DNA of 64,000 nt, taken from assembly GCA_964057225.1 (NCBI GenBank), contig OZ059896.1, forward strand, positions 434,001 to 498,000. The letters are read 5' to 3'. Both the position numbers and the translations under genes were made by a program. This stretch comes from Auanema rhodensis (Eukaryota > Nematoda > Chromadorea > Rhabditida > Rhabditidae). Below are positions 51,501 to 64,000 of this stretch, piece after piece (within the stretch, counting starts at the first letter, position 1; each line of letters starts with the position of its first letter). The notes beneath the pieces are model-generated. The model searched no databases, was not told the origin of the DNA, and worked only from the letters and a program-made list of their open reading frames with translations.

Positions 51501-52758
51501 ATATGGACATGGGGAATCTAATTTTGAAAACCGCATCTCTTTATCTTTCACGTGAAGCGAGTTACATACCAAGTGCACATCACGTGTACATTTAATTAGC
51601 ATAAATTAAAGTTCACGTAAATTTCAAAGTCGTGGTTACCATGCACCAATATCAATAAAAATTTGTTTTTAGACTAATATGGACATGGGGAATCTAATTT
51701 TGAAAACCGCATCTCTTTATCTTTCACGTGAAGCGAGTTACATACCAAGTGCACATCACGTGTACATTTAATTAGCATAAATTAAAGTTCACGTAAATTT
51801 CAAAGTCGTGGTTACCATGCACCAATATCAATAAAAATTTGTTTTTAGACTAATATGGACATGGGGAATCTAATTTTGAAAACCGTATCTCTTTATCTTT
51901 CACGTGAAGCTAGTTACATACCAAGTGCACATCACGTGTACATTTAATTAGCATAAATTAAAGTTCACGTAAATTTCAAAGTCATGGTTACCATGCACCA
52001 ATATCAATAAAAATTTGTTTTTAGACTAATATGGACATGGGGAATCTAATTTTGAAAACCGCATCTCTTTATCTTTCACGTGAAGCGAGTTACATACCAA
52101 GTGCACATCACGTGTACATTTAATTAGCATAAATTAAAGTTCACGTAAAATTCAAAGTCATGGTTACCATGCACCAATATCAATAAAAATTTGTTTTTAG
52201 ACTAATATGGACATGGGTAATCTAATTTTGAAAACCGCATCTCTTTATCTTTCACGTGAAGCGAGTTACATACCAAGTGCACATCACGTGTACATTTAAT
52301 TAGCATAAATTAAAGTTCACGTAAAATTCAAAGTCATGGTTACCATGCACCAATATCAATAAAAATTTGTTTTTAGACTAATATGGACATGGGGAATCTA
52401 ATTTTGAAAACCGCATCTCTTTATCTTTCACGTGAAGCGAGTTACATACCAAGTGCACATCACGTGTACATTTAATTAGCATAAATTAAAGTTCACGTAA
52501 ATTTCAAAGTCATGGTTACCATGCACCAATATCAATAAAAATTTGTTTTTAGACTAATATGGACATGGGGAATCTAATTGTGAAAACCGCATCTCTTTAT
52601 CTTTCACGTGAAGCGAGTTACATACCAAGTGCACATCACGTGTACATTTAATTAGCATAAATTAAAGTTCACGTAAATTTCAAAGTCGTGGTTACCATGC
52701 ACCAATATCAATAAAAATTTGTTTTTAGACTAATATGGACATGGGGAATCTAATTTTG
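48534..52758 (+). repeat. 24-monomer duplication (4,225 bp), first copy
   Basis: Markers recur at +4,225 bp (24 x 176 plus one inserted base): TTTTGGAAACC (48534, 52759), CCGTATC (48717, 52942), the unique AATAATAAATTTG insertion (49016, 53241), AATTAGTTTT (49376, 53601) and GAAGCTAG (50151, 54376). A 10-monomer repeat is nested inside it: TACATAACAA at 49451 and 51211, and GAAGCTAG at 50151 and 51911, both 1,760 bp apart. Confidence 0.88.
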
Positions 52759-55504
52759 GAAACCGCATCTCTTTATCTTTCACGTGAAGCGAGTTACATA
52801 CCAAGTGCACATCACGTGTACATTTAATTAGCATAAATTAAAGTTCACGTAAATTTCAAAGTCATGGTTACCATGCACCAATATCAATAAAAATTTGTTT
52901 TTAGACTAATATGGACATGGGGAATCTAATTTTGAAAACCGTATCTCTTTATCTTTCACGTGAAGCGAGTTACATACCAAGTGCACATCACGTGTACATT
53001 TAATTAGCATAAATTAAAGTTCACGTAAATTTCAAAGTCATGGTTACCATGAACCAATATCAATAAAAATTTGTTTTTAGACTAATATGGACATGGGGAA
53101 TCTAATTTTGAAAACCGCATCTCTTTATCTTTCACGTGAAGCGAGTTACATACCAAGTGCACATCACGTGTACATTTAATTAGCATAAATTAAAGTTCAC
53201 GTAAATTTCAAAGTCATGGTTACCATGAACCAATATCAATAATAAATTTGTTTTTAGACTAATATGGACATGGGGAATCTAATTTTGAAAACCGCATCTC
53301 TTTATCTTTCACGTGAAGCGAGTTACATACCAAGTGCACATCACGTGTACATTTAATTAGCATAAATTAAAGTTCACGTAAATTTCAAAGTCATGGTTAC
53401 CATGCACCAATATCAATAAAAATTTGTTTTTAGACTAATATGGACATGAGGAATCTAATTTTGAAAACCGCATCTCTTTATCTTTCACGTGAAGCGAGTT
53501 ACATACCAAGTGCACATCACGTGTACATTTAATTAGCATAAATTAAAGTTCACGTAAATTTCAAAGTCATGGTTACCATGCACCAATATCAATAAAAATT
53601 AGTTTTTAGACTAATATGGACATGGGGGATCTAATTTTGAAAACCGCATCTCTTTATCTTTCACGTGAAGCGAGTTACATAACAAGTGCACATCACGTGT
53701 ACATTTAATTAGCATAAATTAAAGTTCACGTAAATTTCAAAGTCATGGTTACCATGAACCAATATCAATAAAAATTTGTTTTTAGACTAATATGGACATG
53801 GGTAATCTAATTATGAAAACCGCATCTCTTTAACTTTCACGTGAAGCGAGTTACATACCAAGTGCACATCACGTGTACATTTAATTAGCATAAATTAAAG
53901 TTCACGTAAATTTCAAAGTCATGGTTACCATGCACCAATATCAATAAAAATTTGTTTTTAGACTAATATGGACATGGGGAATCTAATTTTGAAAACCGCA
54001 TCTCTTTATCTTTCACGTGAAGCGAGTTACATACCAAGTGCACATCACGTGTACATTTAATTAGCATAAATTAAAGTTCACGTAAATTTCAAAGTCGTGG
54101 TTACCATGCACCAATATCAATAAAAATTTGTTTTTAGACTAATATGGACATGGGGAATCTAATTTTGAAAACCGCATCTCTTTATCTTTCACGTGAAGCG
54201 AGTTACATACCAAGTGCACATCACGTGTACATTTAATTAGCATAAATTAAAGTTCACGTAAATTTCAAAGTCGTGGTTACCATGCACCAATATCAATAAA
54301 AATTTGTTTTTAGACTAATATGGACATGGGGAATCTAATTTTGAAAACCGTATCTCTTTATCTTTCACGTGAAGCTAGTTACATACCAAGTGCACATCAC
54401 GTGTACATTTAATTAGCATAAATTAAAGTTCACGTAAATTTCAAAGTCATGGTTACCATGCACCAATATCAATAAAAATTTGTTTTTAGACTAATATGGA
54501 CATGGGGAATCTAATTTTGAAAACCGCATCTCTTTATCTTTCACGTGAAGCGAGTTACATACCAAGTGCACATCACGTGTACATTTAATTAGCATAAATT
54601 AAAGTTCACGTAAAATTCAAAGTCATGGTTACCATGCACCAATATCAATAAAAATTTGTTTTTAGACTAATATGGACATGGGTAATCTAATTTTGAAAAC
54701 CGCATCTCTTTATCTTTCACGTGAAGCGAGTTACATACCAAGTGCACATCACGTGTACATTTAATTAGCATAAATTAAAGTTCACGTAAATTTCAAAGTC
54801 ATGGTTACCATGCACCAATATCAATAAAAATTTGTTTTTAGACTAATATGGACATGGGGAATCTAATTTTGAAAACCGCATCTCTTTATCTTTCACGTGA
54901 AGCGAGTTACATACCAAGTGCACATCACGTGTACATTTAATTAGCATAAATTAAAGTTCACGTAAATTTCAAAGTCATGGTTACCATGAACCAATATCAA
55001 TAAAAATTTGTTTTTAGACTAATATGGACATGGGGAATCTAATTTTGAAAACCGCATCTCTTTATCTTTCACGTGAAGCGAGTTACATACCAAGTGCACA
55101 TCACGTGTACATTTAATTAGCATAAATTAAAGTTCACGTAAAATTCAAAGTCATGGTTACCATGCACCAATATCAATAAAAATTTGTTTTTAGACTAATA
55201 TGGACATGGGGAATCTAATTTTGAAAACCGCATCTCTTTATCTTTCACGTGAAGCGAGTTACATACCAAGTGCACATCACGTGTACATTTAATTAGCATA
55301 AATTAAAGTTCACGTAAATTTCAAAGTCATGGTTACCATGCACCAATATCAATAAAAATTTGTTTTTAGACTAATATGGACATGGGGAATCTAATTTTGA
55401 AAACCGCATCTCTTTATCTTTCACGTGAAGCGAGTTACATACCAAGTGCACATCACGTGTACATTTAATTAGCATAAATTAAAGTTCACGTAAATTTCAA
55501 AGTC

Positions 55505-58500
55505 GTGGTTACCATGCACCAATATCAATAAAAATTTGTTTTTAGACTAATATGGACATGGGGAATCTAATTTTGGAAACCGCATCTCTTTATCTTTCAC
55601 GTGAAGCGAGTTACATACCAAGTGCACATCACGTGTACATTTAATTAGCATAAATTAAAGTTCACGTAATCTTCAAAGTCATGGTTACCATGCACCAATA
55701 TCAATAAAAATTTGTTTTTAGACTAATATGGACATGGGGAATCTAATTTTGAAAACCGTATCTCTTTATCTTTCACGTGAAGCTAGTTACATACCAAGTG
55801 CACATCACGTGTACATTTAATTAGCATAAATTAAAGTTCACGTAAATTTCAAAGTCATGGTTACCATGCACCAATATCAATAAAAATTTGTTTTTAGACT
55901 AATATGGACATGGGGAATCTAATTTTGAAAACCGCATCTCTTTATCTTTCACGTGAAGCGAGTTACATACCAAGTGCACATCACGTGTACATTTAATTAG
56001 CATAAATTAAAGTTCACGTAAAATTCAAAGTCATGGTTACCATGCACCAATATCAATAAAAATTTGTTTTTAGACTAATATGGACATGGGTAATCTAATT
56101 TTGAAAACCGCATCTCTTTATCTTTCACGTGAAGCGAGTTACATACCAAGTGCACATCACGTGTACATTTAATTAGCATAAATTAAAGTTCACGTAAATT
56201 TCAAAGTCATGGTTACCATGCACCAATATCAATAAAAATTTGTTTTTAGACTAATATGGACATGGGGAATCTAATTTTGAAAACCGCATCTCTTTATCTT
56301 TCACGTGAAGCGAGTTACATACCAAGTGCACATCACGTGTACATTTAATTAGCATAAATTAAAGTTCACGTAAATTTCAAAGTCATGGTTACCATGAACC
56401 AATATCAATAAAAATTTGTTTTTAGACTAATATGGACATGGGGAATCTAATTTTGAAAACCGCATCTCTTTATCTTTCACGTGAAGCGAGTTACATACCA
56501 AGTGCACATCACGTGTACATTTAATTAGCATAAATTAAAGTTCACGTAAAATTCAAAGTCATGGTTACCATGCACCAATATCAATAAAAATTTGTTTTTA
56601 GACTAATATGGACATGGGGAATCTAATTTTGAAAACCGCATCTCTTTATCTTTCACGTGAAGCGAGTTACATACCAAGTGCACATCACGTGTACATTTAA
56701 TTAGCATAAATTAAAGTTCACGTAAATTTCAAAGTCATGGTTACCATGCACCAATATCAATAAAAATTTGTTTTTAGACTAATATGGACATGGGGAATCT
56801 AATTTTGAAAACCGCATCTCTTTATCTTTCACGTGAAGCGAGTTACATACCAAGTGCACATCACGTGTACATTTAATTAGCATAAATTAAAGTTCACGTA
56901 AATTTCAAAGTCGTGGTTACCATGCACCAATATCAATAAAAATTTGTTTTTAGACTAATATGGACATGGGGAATCTAATTTTGGAAACCGCATCTCTTTA
57001 TCTTTCACGTGAAGCGAGTTACATACCAAGTGCACATCACGTGTACATTTAATTAGCATAAATTAAAGTTCACGTAAATTTCAAAGTCATGGTTACCATG
57101 CACCAATATCAATAAAAATTTGTTTTTAGACTAATATGGACATGGGGAATCTAATTTTGAAAACCGTATCTCTTTATCTTTCACGTGAAGCGAGTTACAT
57201 ACCAAGTGCACATCACGTGTACATTTAATTAGCATAAATTAAAGTTCACGTAAATTTCAAAGTCATGGTTACCATGAACCAATATCAATAAAAATTTGTT
57301 TTTAGACTAATATGGACATGGGGAATCTAATTTTGAAAACCGCATCTCTTTATCTTTCACGTGAAGCGAGTTACATACCAAGTGCACATCACGTGTACAT
57401 TTAATTAGCATAAATTAAAGTTCACGTAAATTTCAAAGTCGTGGTTACCATGCACCAATATCAATAAAAATTTGTTTTTAGACTAATATGGACATGGGGA
57501 ATCTAATTTTGGAAACCGCATCTCTTTATCTTTCACGTGAAGCGAGTTACATACCAAGTGCACATCACGTGTACATTTAATTAGCATAAATTAAAGTTCA
57601 CGTAAATTTCAAAGTCATGGTTACCATGCACCAATATCAATAAAAATTTGTTTTTAGACTAATATGGACATGGGGAATCTAATTTTGAAAACCGTATCTC
57701 TTTATCTTTCACGTGAAGCTAGTTACATACCAAGTGCACATCACGTGTACATTTAATTAGCATAAATTAAAGTTCACGTAAATTTCAAAGTCATGGTTAC
57801 CATGCACCAATATCAATAAAAATTTGTTTTTAGACTAATATGGACATGGGGAATCTAATTTTGAAAACCGCATCTCTTTATCTTTCACGTGAAGCGAGTT
57901 ACATACCAAGTGCACATCACGTGTACATTTAATTAGCATAAATTAAAGTTCACGTAAAATTCAAAGTCATGGTTACCATGCACCAATATCAATAAAAATT
58001 TGTTTTTAGACTAATATGGACATGGGTAATCTAATTTTGAAAACCGCATCTCTTTATCTTTCACGTGAAGCGAGTTACATACCAAGTGCACATCACGTGT
58101 ACATTTAATTAGCATAAATTAAAGTTCACGTAAATTTCAAAGTCATGGTTACCATGCACCAATATCAATAAAAATTTGTTTTTAGACTAATATGGACATG
58201 GGGAATCTAATTTTGAAAACCGCATCTCTTTATCTTTCACGTGAAGCGAGTTACATACCAAGTGCACATCACGTGTACATTTAATTAGCATAAATTAAAG
58301 TTCACGTAAATTTCAAAGTCATGGTTACCATGAACCAATATCAATAAAAATTTGTTTTTAGACTAATATGGACATGGGGAATCTAATTTTGAAAACCGCA
58401 TCTCTTTATCTTTCACGTGAAGCGAGTTACATACCAAGTGCACATCACGTGTACATTTAATTAGCATAAATTAAAGTTCACGTAAAATTCAAAGTCATGG

Positions 58501-58848
58501 TTACCATGCACCAATATCAATAAAAATTTGTTTTTAGACTAATATGGACATGGGGAATCTAATTTTGAAAACCGCATCTCTTTATCTTTCACGTGAAGCG
58601 AGTTACATACCAAGTGCACATCACGTGTACATTTAATTAGCATAAATTAAAGTTCACGTAAATTTCAAAGTCATGGTTACCATGCACCAATATCAATAAA
58701 AATTTGTTTTTAGACTAATATGGACATGGGGAATCTAATTTTGAAAACCGCATCTCTTTATCTTTCACGTGAAGCGAGTTACATACCAAGTGCACATCAC
58801 GTGTACATTTAATTAGCATAAATTAAAGTTCACGTAAATTTCAAAGTC
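55505..58848 (+). repeat. 11-monomer higher-order repeat (1,936 bp)
   Basis: GTCGTGG recurs from 55505 to 57441 and from 56913 to 58849, and GAAGCTAG from 55784 to 57720, all at 1,936 bp. GTCGTGG followed by TTTTGGAAACC and then CCGTATC in the next monomer is a recurring three-part signature in this region. Confidence 0.75.
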
Positions 58849-61664
58849 GTGGTTACCATGCACCAATATCAATAAAAATTTGTTTTTAGACTAATATGGA
58901 CATGGGGAATCTAATTTTGGAAACCGCATCTCTTTATCTTTCACGTGAAGCGAGTTACATACCAAGTGCACATCACGTGTACATTTAATTAGCATAAATT
59001 AAAGTTCACGTAAATTTCAAAGTCATGGTTACCATGCACCAATATCAATAAAAATTTGTTTTTAGACTAATATGGACATGGGGAATCTAATTTTGAAAAC
59101 CGTATCTCTTTATCTTTCACGTGAAGCGAGTTACATACCAAGTGCACATCACGTGTACATTTAATTAGCATAAATTAAAGTTCACGTAAATTTCAAAGTC
59201 ATGGTTACCATGAACCAATATCAATAAAAATTTGTTTTTAGACTAATATGGACATGGGGAATCTAATTTTGAAAACCGCATCTCTTTATCTTTCACGTGA
59301 AGCGAGTTACATACCAAGTGCACATCACGTGTACATTTAATTAGCATAAATTAAAGTTCACGTAAATTTCAAAGTCATGGTTACCATGCACCAATATCAA
59401 TAAAAATTTGTTTTTAGACTAATATGGACATGGGGGATCTAATTTTGAAAACCGCATCTCTTTATCTTTCACGTGAAGCGAGTTACATACCAAGTGCACA
59501 TCACGTGTACATTTAATTAGCATAAATTAAAGTTCACGTAAATTTCAAAGTCATGGTTACCATGAACCAATATCAATAAAAATTTGTTTTTAGACTAATA
59601 TGGACATGGGTAATCTAATTTTGAAAACCGCATCTCTTTATCTTTCACGTGAAGCGAGTTACATACCAAGTGCACATCACGTGTACATTTAATTAGCATA
59701 AATTAAAGTTCACGTAAATTTCAAAGTCATGGTTACCATGCACCAATATCAATAAAAATTTGTTTTTAGACTAATATGGACATGAGGAATCTAATTTTGA
59801 AAACCGCATCTCTTTATCTTTCACGTGAAGCGAGTTACATAGCAAGTGCACATCACGTGTACATTTAATTAGCATAAATTAAAGTTCACGTAAATTTCAA
59901 AGTCATGGTTACCATGCACCAATATCAATAAAAATTTGTTTTTAGACTAATATGGACATGAGGAATCTAATTTTGAAAACCGCATCTCTTTATCTTTCAC
60001 GTGAAGCGAGTTACATACCAAGTGCACATCACGTGTACATTTAATTAGCATAAATTAAAGTTCACGTAAATTTCAAAGTCATGGTTACCATGCACCAATA
60101 TCAATAAAAATTAGTTTTTAGACTAATATGGACATGGGTAATCTAATTATGAAAACCGCATCTCTTTAACTTTCACGTGAAGCGAGTTACATACCAAGTG
60201 CACATCACGTGTACATTTAATTAGCATAAATTAAAGTTCACGTAAATTTCAAAGTCATGGTTACCATGCACCAATATCAATAAAAATTTGTTTTTAGACT
60301 AATATGGACATGGGGAATCTAATTTTGAAAACCGCATCTCTTTATCTTTCACGTGAAGCGAGTTACATACCAAGTGCACATCACGTGTACATTTAATTAG
60401 CATAAATTAAAGTTCACGTAAATTTCAAAGTCATGGTTACCATGCACCAATATCAATAAAAATTTGTTTTTAGACTAATATGGACATGGGGAATCTAATT
60501 TTGAAAACCGTATCTCTTTATCTTTCACGTGAAGCGAGTTACATACCAAGTGCACATCACGTGTACATTTAATTAGCATAAATTAAAGTTCACGTAAATT
60601 TCAAAGTCATGGTTACCATACACCAATATCAATAAAAATTTGTTTTTAGACTAATATGGACATGGGGAATCTAATTTTGAAAACCGCATCTCTTTATCTT
60701 TCACGTGAAGCGAGTTACATACCAAGTGCACATCACGTGTACATTTAATTAGCATAAATTAAAGTTCACGTAAAATTCAAAGTCATGGTTACCATGCACC
60801 AATATCAATAAAAATTTGTTTTTAGACTAATATGGACATGGGTAATCTAATTTTGAAAACCGCATCTCTTTATCTTTCACGTGAAGCGAGTTACATACCA
60901 AGTGCACATCACGTGTACATTTAATTAGCATAAATTAAAGTTCACGTAAATTTCAAAGTCATGGTTACCATGAACCAATATCAATAAAAATTTGTTTTTA
61001 GACTAATATGGACATGGGGAATCTAATTTTGAAAACCGCATCTCTTTATCTTTCACGTGAAGCGAGTTACATACCAAGTGCACATCACGTGTACATTTAA
61101 TTAGCATAAATTAAAGTTCACGTAAATTTCAAAGTCATGGTTACCATGCACCAATATCAATAAAAATTTGTTTTTAGACTAATATGGACATGGGGAATCT
61201 AATTTTGAAAACCGCATCTCTTTATCTTTCACGTGAAGCGAGTTACATACCAAGTGCACATCACGTGTACATTTAATTAGCATAAATTAAAGTTCACGTA
61301 AAATTCAAAGTCATGGTTACCATGCACCAATATCAATAAAAATTTGTTTTTAGACTAATATGGACATGGGGAATCTAATTTTGAAAACCGCATCTCTTTA
61401 TCTTTCACGTGAAGCGAGTTACATACCAAGTGCACATCACGTGTACATTTAATTAGCATAAATTAAAGTTCACGTAAATTTCAAAGTCATGGTTACCATG
61501 CACCAATATCAATAAAAATTTGTTTTTAGACTAATATGGACATGGGGAATCTAATTTTGAAAACCGCATCTCTTTATCTTTCACGTGAAGCGAGTTACAT
61601 ACCAAGTGCACATCACGTGTACATTTAATTAGCATAAATTAAAGTTCACGTAAATTTCAAAGTC
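58849..61664 (+). repeat. 16-monomer higher-order repeat (2,816 bp), right-end family
   Basis: Markers at +2,816 bp: GTCGTGG (58849, 61665), GGGGGATC (59436, 62252), ACATAGCAAG (59842, 62658), CTAATTATGAAA (60143, 62959) and ACCATACACC (60620, 63436). The second copy starts at 61665 and continues to the window end. The unit length equals that of the left 16-mer, but the markers are different. Confidence 0.88.
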
Positions 61665-64000
61665 GTGGTTACCATGCACCAATATCAATAAAAATTTGTT
61701 TTTAGACTAATATGGACATGGGGAATCTAATTTTGGAAACCGCATCTCTTTATCTTTCACGTGAAGCGAGTTACATACCAAGTGCACATCACGTGTACAT
61801 TTAATTAGCATAAATTAAAGTTCACGTAAATTTCAAAGTCATGGTTACCATGCACCAATATCAATAAAAATTTGTTTTTAGACTAATATGGACATGGGGA
61901 ATCTAATTTTGAAAACCGTATCTCTTTATCTTTCACGTGAAGCGAGTTACATACCAAGTGCACATCACGTGTACATTTAATTAGCATAAATTAAAGTTCA
62001 CGTAAATTTCAAAGTCATGGTTACCATGAACCAATATCAATAAAAATTTGTTTTTAGACTAATATGGACATGGGGAATCTAATTTTGAAAACCGCATCTC
62101 TTTATCTTTCACGTGAAGCGAGTTACATACCAAGTGCACATCACGTGTACATTTAATTAGCATAAATTAAAGTTCACGTAAATTTCAAAGTCATGGTTAC
62201 CATGCACCAATATCAATAAAAATTTGTTTTTAGACTAATATGGACATGGGGGATCTAATTTTGAAAACCGCATCTCTTTATCTTTCACGTGAAGCGAGTT
62301 ACATACCAAGTGCACATCACGTGTACATTTAATTAGCATAAATTAAAGTTCACGTAAATTTCAAAGTCATGGTTACCATGAACCAATATCAATAAAAATT
62401 TGTTTTTAGACTAATATGGACATGGGTAATCTAATTTTGAAAACCGCATCTCTTTATCTTTCACGTGAAGCGAGTTACATACCAAGTGCACATCACGTGT
62501 ACATTTAATTAGCATAAATTAAAGTTCACGTAAATTTCAAAGTCATGGTTACCATGCACCAATATCAATAAAAATTTGTTTTTAGACTAATATGGACATG
62601 AGGAATCTAATTTTGAAAACCGCATCTCTTTATCTTTCACGTGAAGCGAGTTACATAGCAAGTGCACATCACGTGTACATTTAATTAGCATAAATTAAAG
62701 TTCACGTAAATTTCAAAGTCATGGTTACCATGCACCAATATCAATAAAAATTTGTTTTTAGACTAATATGGACATGAGGAATCTAATTTTGAAAACCGCA
62801 TCTCTTTATCTTTCACGTGAAGCGAGTTACATACCAAGTGCACATCACGTGTACATTTAATTAGCATAAATTAAAGTTCACGTAAATTTCAAAGTCATGG
62901 TTACCATGCACCAATATCAATAAAAATTAGTTTTTAGACTAATATGGACATGGGTAATCTAATTATGAAAACCGCATCTCTTTAACTTTCACGTGAAGCG
63001 AGTTACATACCAAGTGCACATCACGTGTACATTTAATTAGCATAAATTAAAGTTCACGTAAATTTCAAAGTCATGGTTACCATGCACCAATATCAATAAA
63101 AATTTGTTTTTAGACTAATATGGACATGGGGAATCTAATTTTGAAAACCGCATCTCTTTATCTTTCACGTGAAGCGAGTTACATACCAAGTGCACATCAC
63201 GTGTACATTTAATTAGCATAAATTAAAGTTCACGTAAATTTCAAAGTCATGGTTACCATGCACCAATATCAATAAAAATTTGTTTTTAGACTAATATGGA
63301 CATGGGGAATCTAATTTTGAAAACCGTATCTCTTTATCTTTCACGTGAAGCGAGTTACATACCAAGTGCACATCACGTGTACATTTAATTAGCATAAATT
63401 AAAGTTCACGTAAATTTCAAAGTCATGGTTACCATACACCAATATCAATAAAAATTTGTTTTTAGACTAATATGGACATGGGGAATCTAATTTTGAAAAC
63501 CGCATCTCTTTATCTTTCACGTGAAGCGAGTTACATACCAAGTGCACATCACGTGTACATTTAATTAGCATAAATTAAAGTTCACGTAAAATTCAAAGTC
63601 ATGGTTACCATGCACCAATATCAATAAAAATTTGTTTTTAGACTAATATGGACATGGGTAATCTAATTTTGAAAACCGCATCTCTTTATCTTTCACGTGA
63701 AGCGAGTTACATACCAAGTGCACATCACGTGTACATTTAATTAGCATAAATTAAAGTTCACGTAAATTTCAAAGTCATGGTTACCATGAACCAATATCAA
63801 TAAAAATTTGTTTTTAGACTAATATGGACATGGGGAATCTAATTTTGAAAACCGCATCTCTTTATCTTTCACGTGAAGCGAGTTACATACCAAGTGCACA
63901 TCACGTGTACATTTAATTAGCATAAATTAAAGTTCCGTAAATTTCAAAGTCATGGTTACCATGAACCAATATCAATAAAAATTTGTTTTTAGACTAATAT

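Larger units (their letters stand above)
20077..64000 (+). repeat. 176-bp satellite array, right block (about 250 monomers)
   Basis: Same monomer and orientation as the left block. Landmarks run from 20208 to 63858, which is 248 periods plus 2 bp; the two extra bases are identical 1-bp insertions (AATAATAAATTTG) near 49016 and 53241. A 1-bp deletion (GTTCCGTAAA) lies near 63935. The array runs off the window end in mid-monomer. Stretches not listed below as higher-order repeats (for example about 25000-28600 and 31100-33700) are monomers for which I did not define a clear longer period. No gene, RNA or second transposon is visible anywhere in this block. Confidence 0.98.

Overview
The window is eukaryotic, most likely pericentromeric or centromeric heterochromatin of an invertebrate animal. 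About 58 kb of the 64 kb is one tandem satellite with a 176-bp monomer (about one-third G+C), all in one orientation. It holds one long unique insert, a full-length or near full-length non-LTR retrotransposon (LINE). The LINE's endonuclease and reverse transcriptase motifs resemble the animal CR1/L2-like (Jockey-superfamily) elements. I see no host gene, no tRNA or rRNA, and nothing bacterial. The species cannot be named from this sequence.

Layout. 1-14128: 80 complete monomers plus 50 nt of the next. 14129-20076: the LINE (5,948 bp), flanked by a 5-bp target-site duplication ACGTG (14124-14128 and 20077-20081). 20077-64000: the satellite resumes in exact phase with the broken monomer and continues to the window end (131-nt remainder, 248 complete monomers, 143-nt partial). 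Net length drift is only a few bases over about 330 monomers.

The LINE has, in order: a 5' array of exactly 76 copies of an 18-bp unit (14129-15496), a pyrimidine-rich leader (15497-15693), ORF1 (coiled coil plus probable RNA-binding region), ORF2 (APE-type endonuclease plus reverse transcriptase, catalytic residues present), and a 491-nt 3' UTR with a poly(A) signal next to its end and no poly(A) tail. ORF1 has an in-frame TGA at 16393-16395, after which the same frame stays open for 121 more codons. ORF2 overlaps the end of that extended ORF1 frame by 47 nt in the +1 frame and has no ATG before its endonuclease domain. ORF1p would normally coat the element RNA while ORF2p nicks the target and reverse-transcribes it. 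This copy encodes an apparently intact ORF2 enzyme but a broken ORF1.

The satellite is not a uniform monomer array. Shared rare variants recur at exact multiples of 176 bp and reveal a mosaic of higher-order repeats: 16-mers (2,816 bp) on both sides of the LINE and again at the right end, and 5-, 7-, 9-, 10-, 11-, 22- and 24-monomer units in separate blocks. This resembles the architecture of human alpha satellite. Each monomer carries two CACGTG palindromes, two further dyads and an AATAAA. The main candidates for something new are the HOR mosaic, the dyad-rich monomer and the 76-copy 18-bp LINE 5' array with its unusual ORF1/ORF2 junction.
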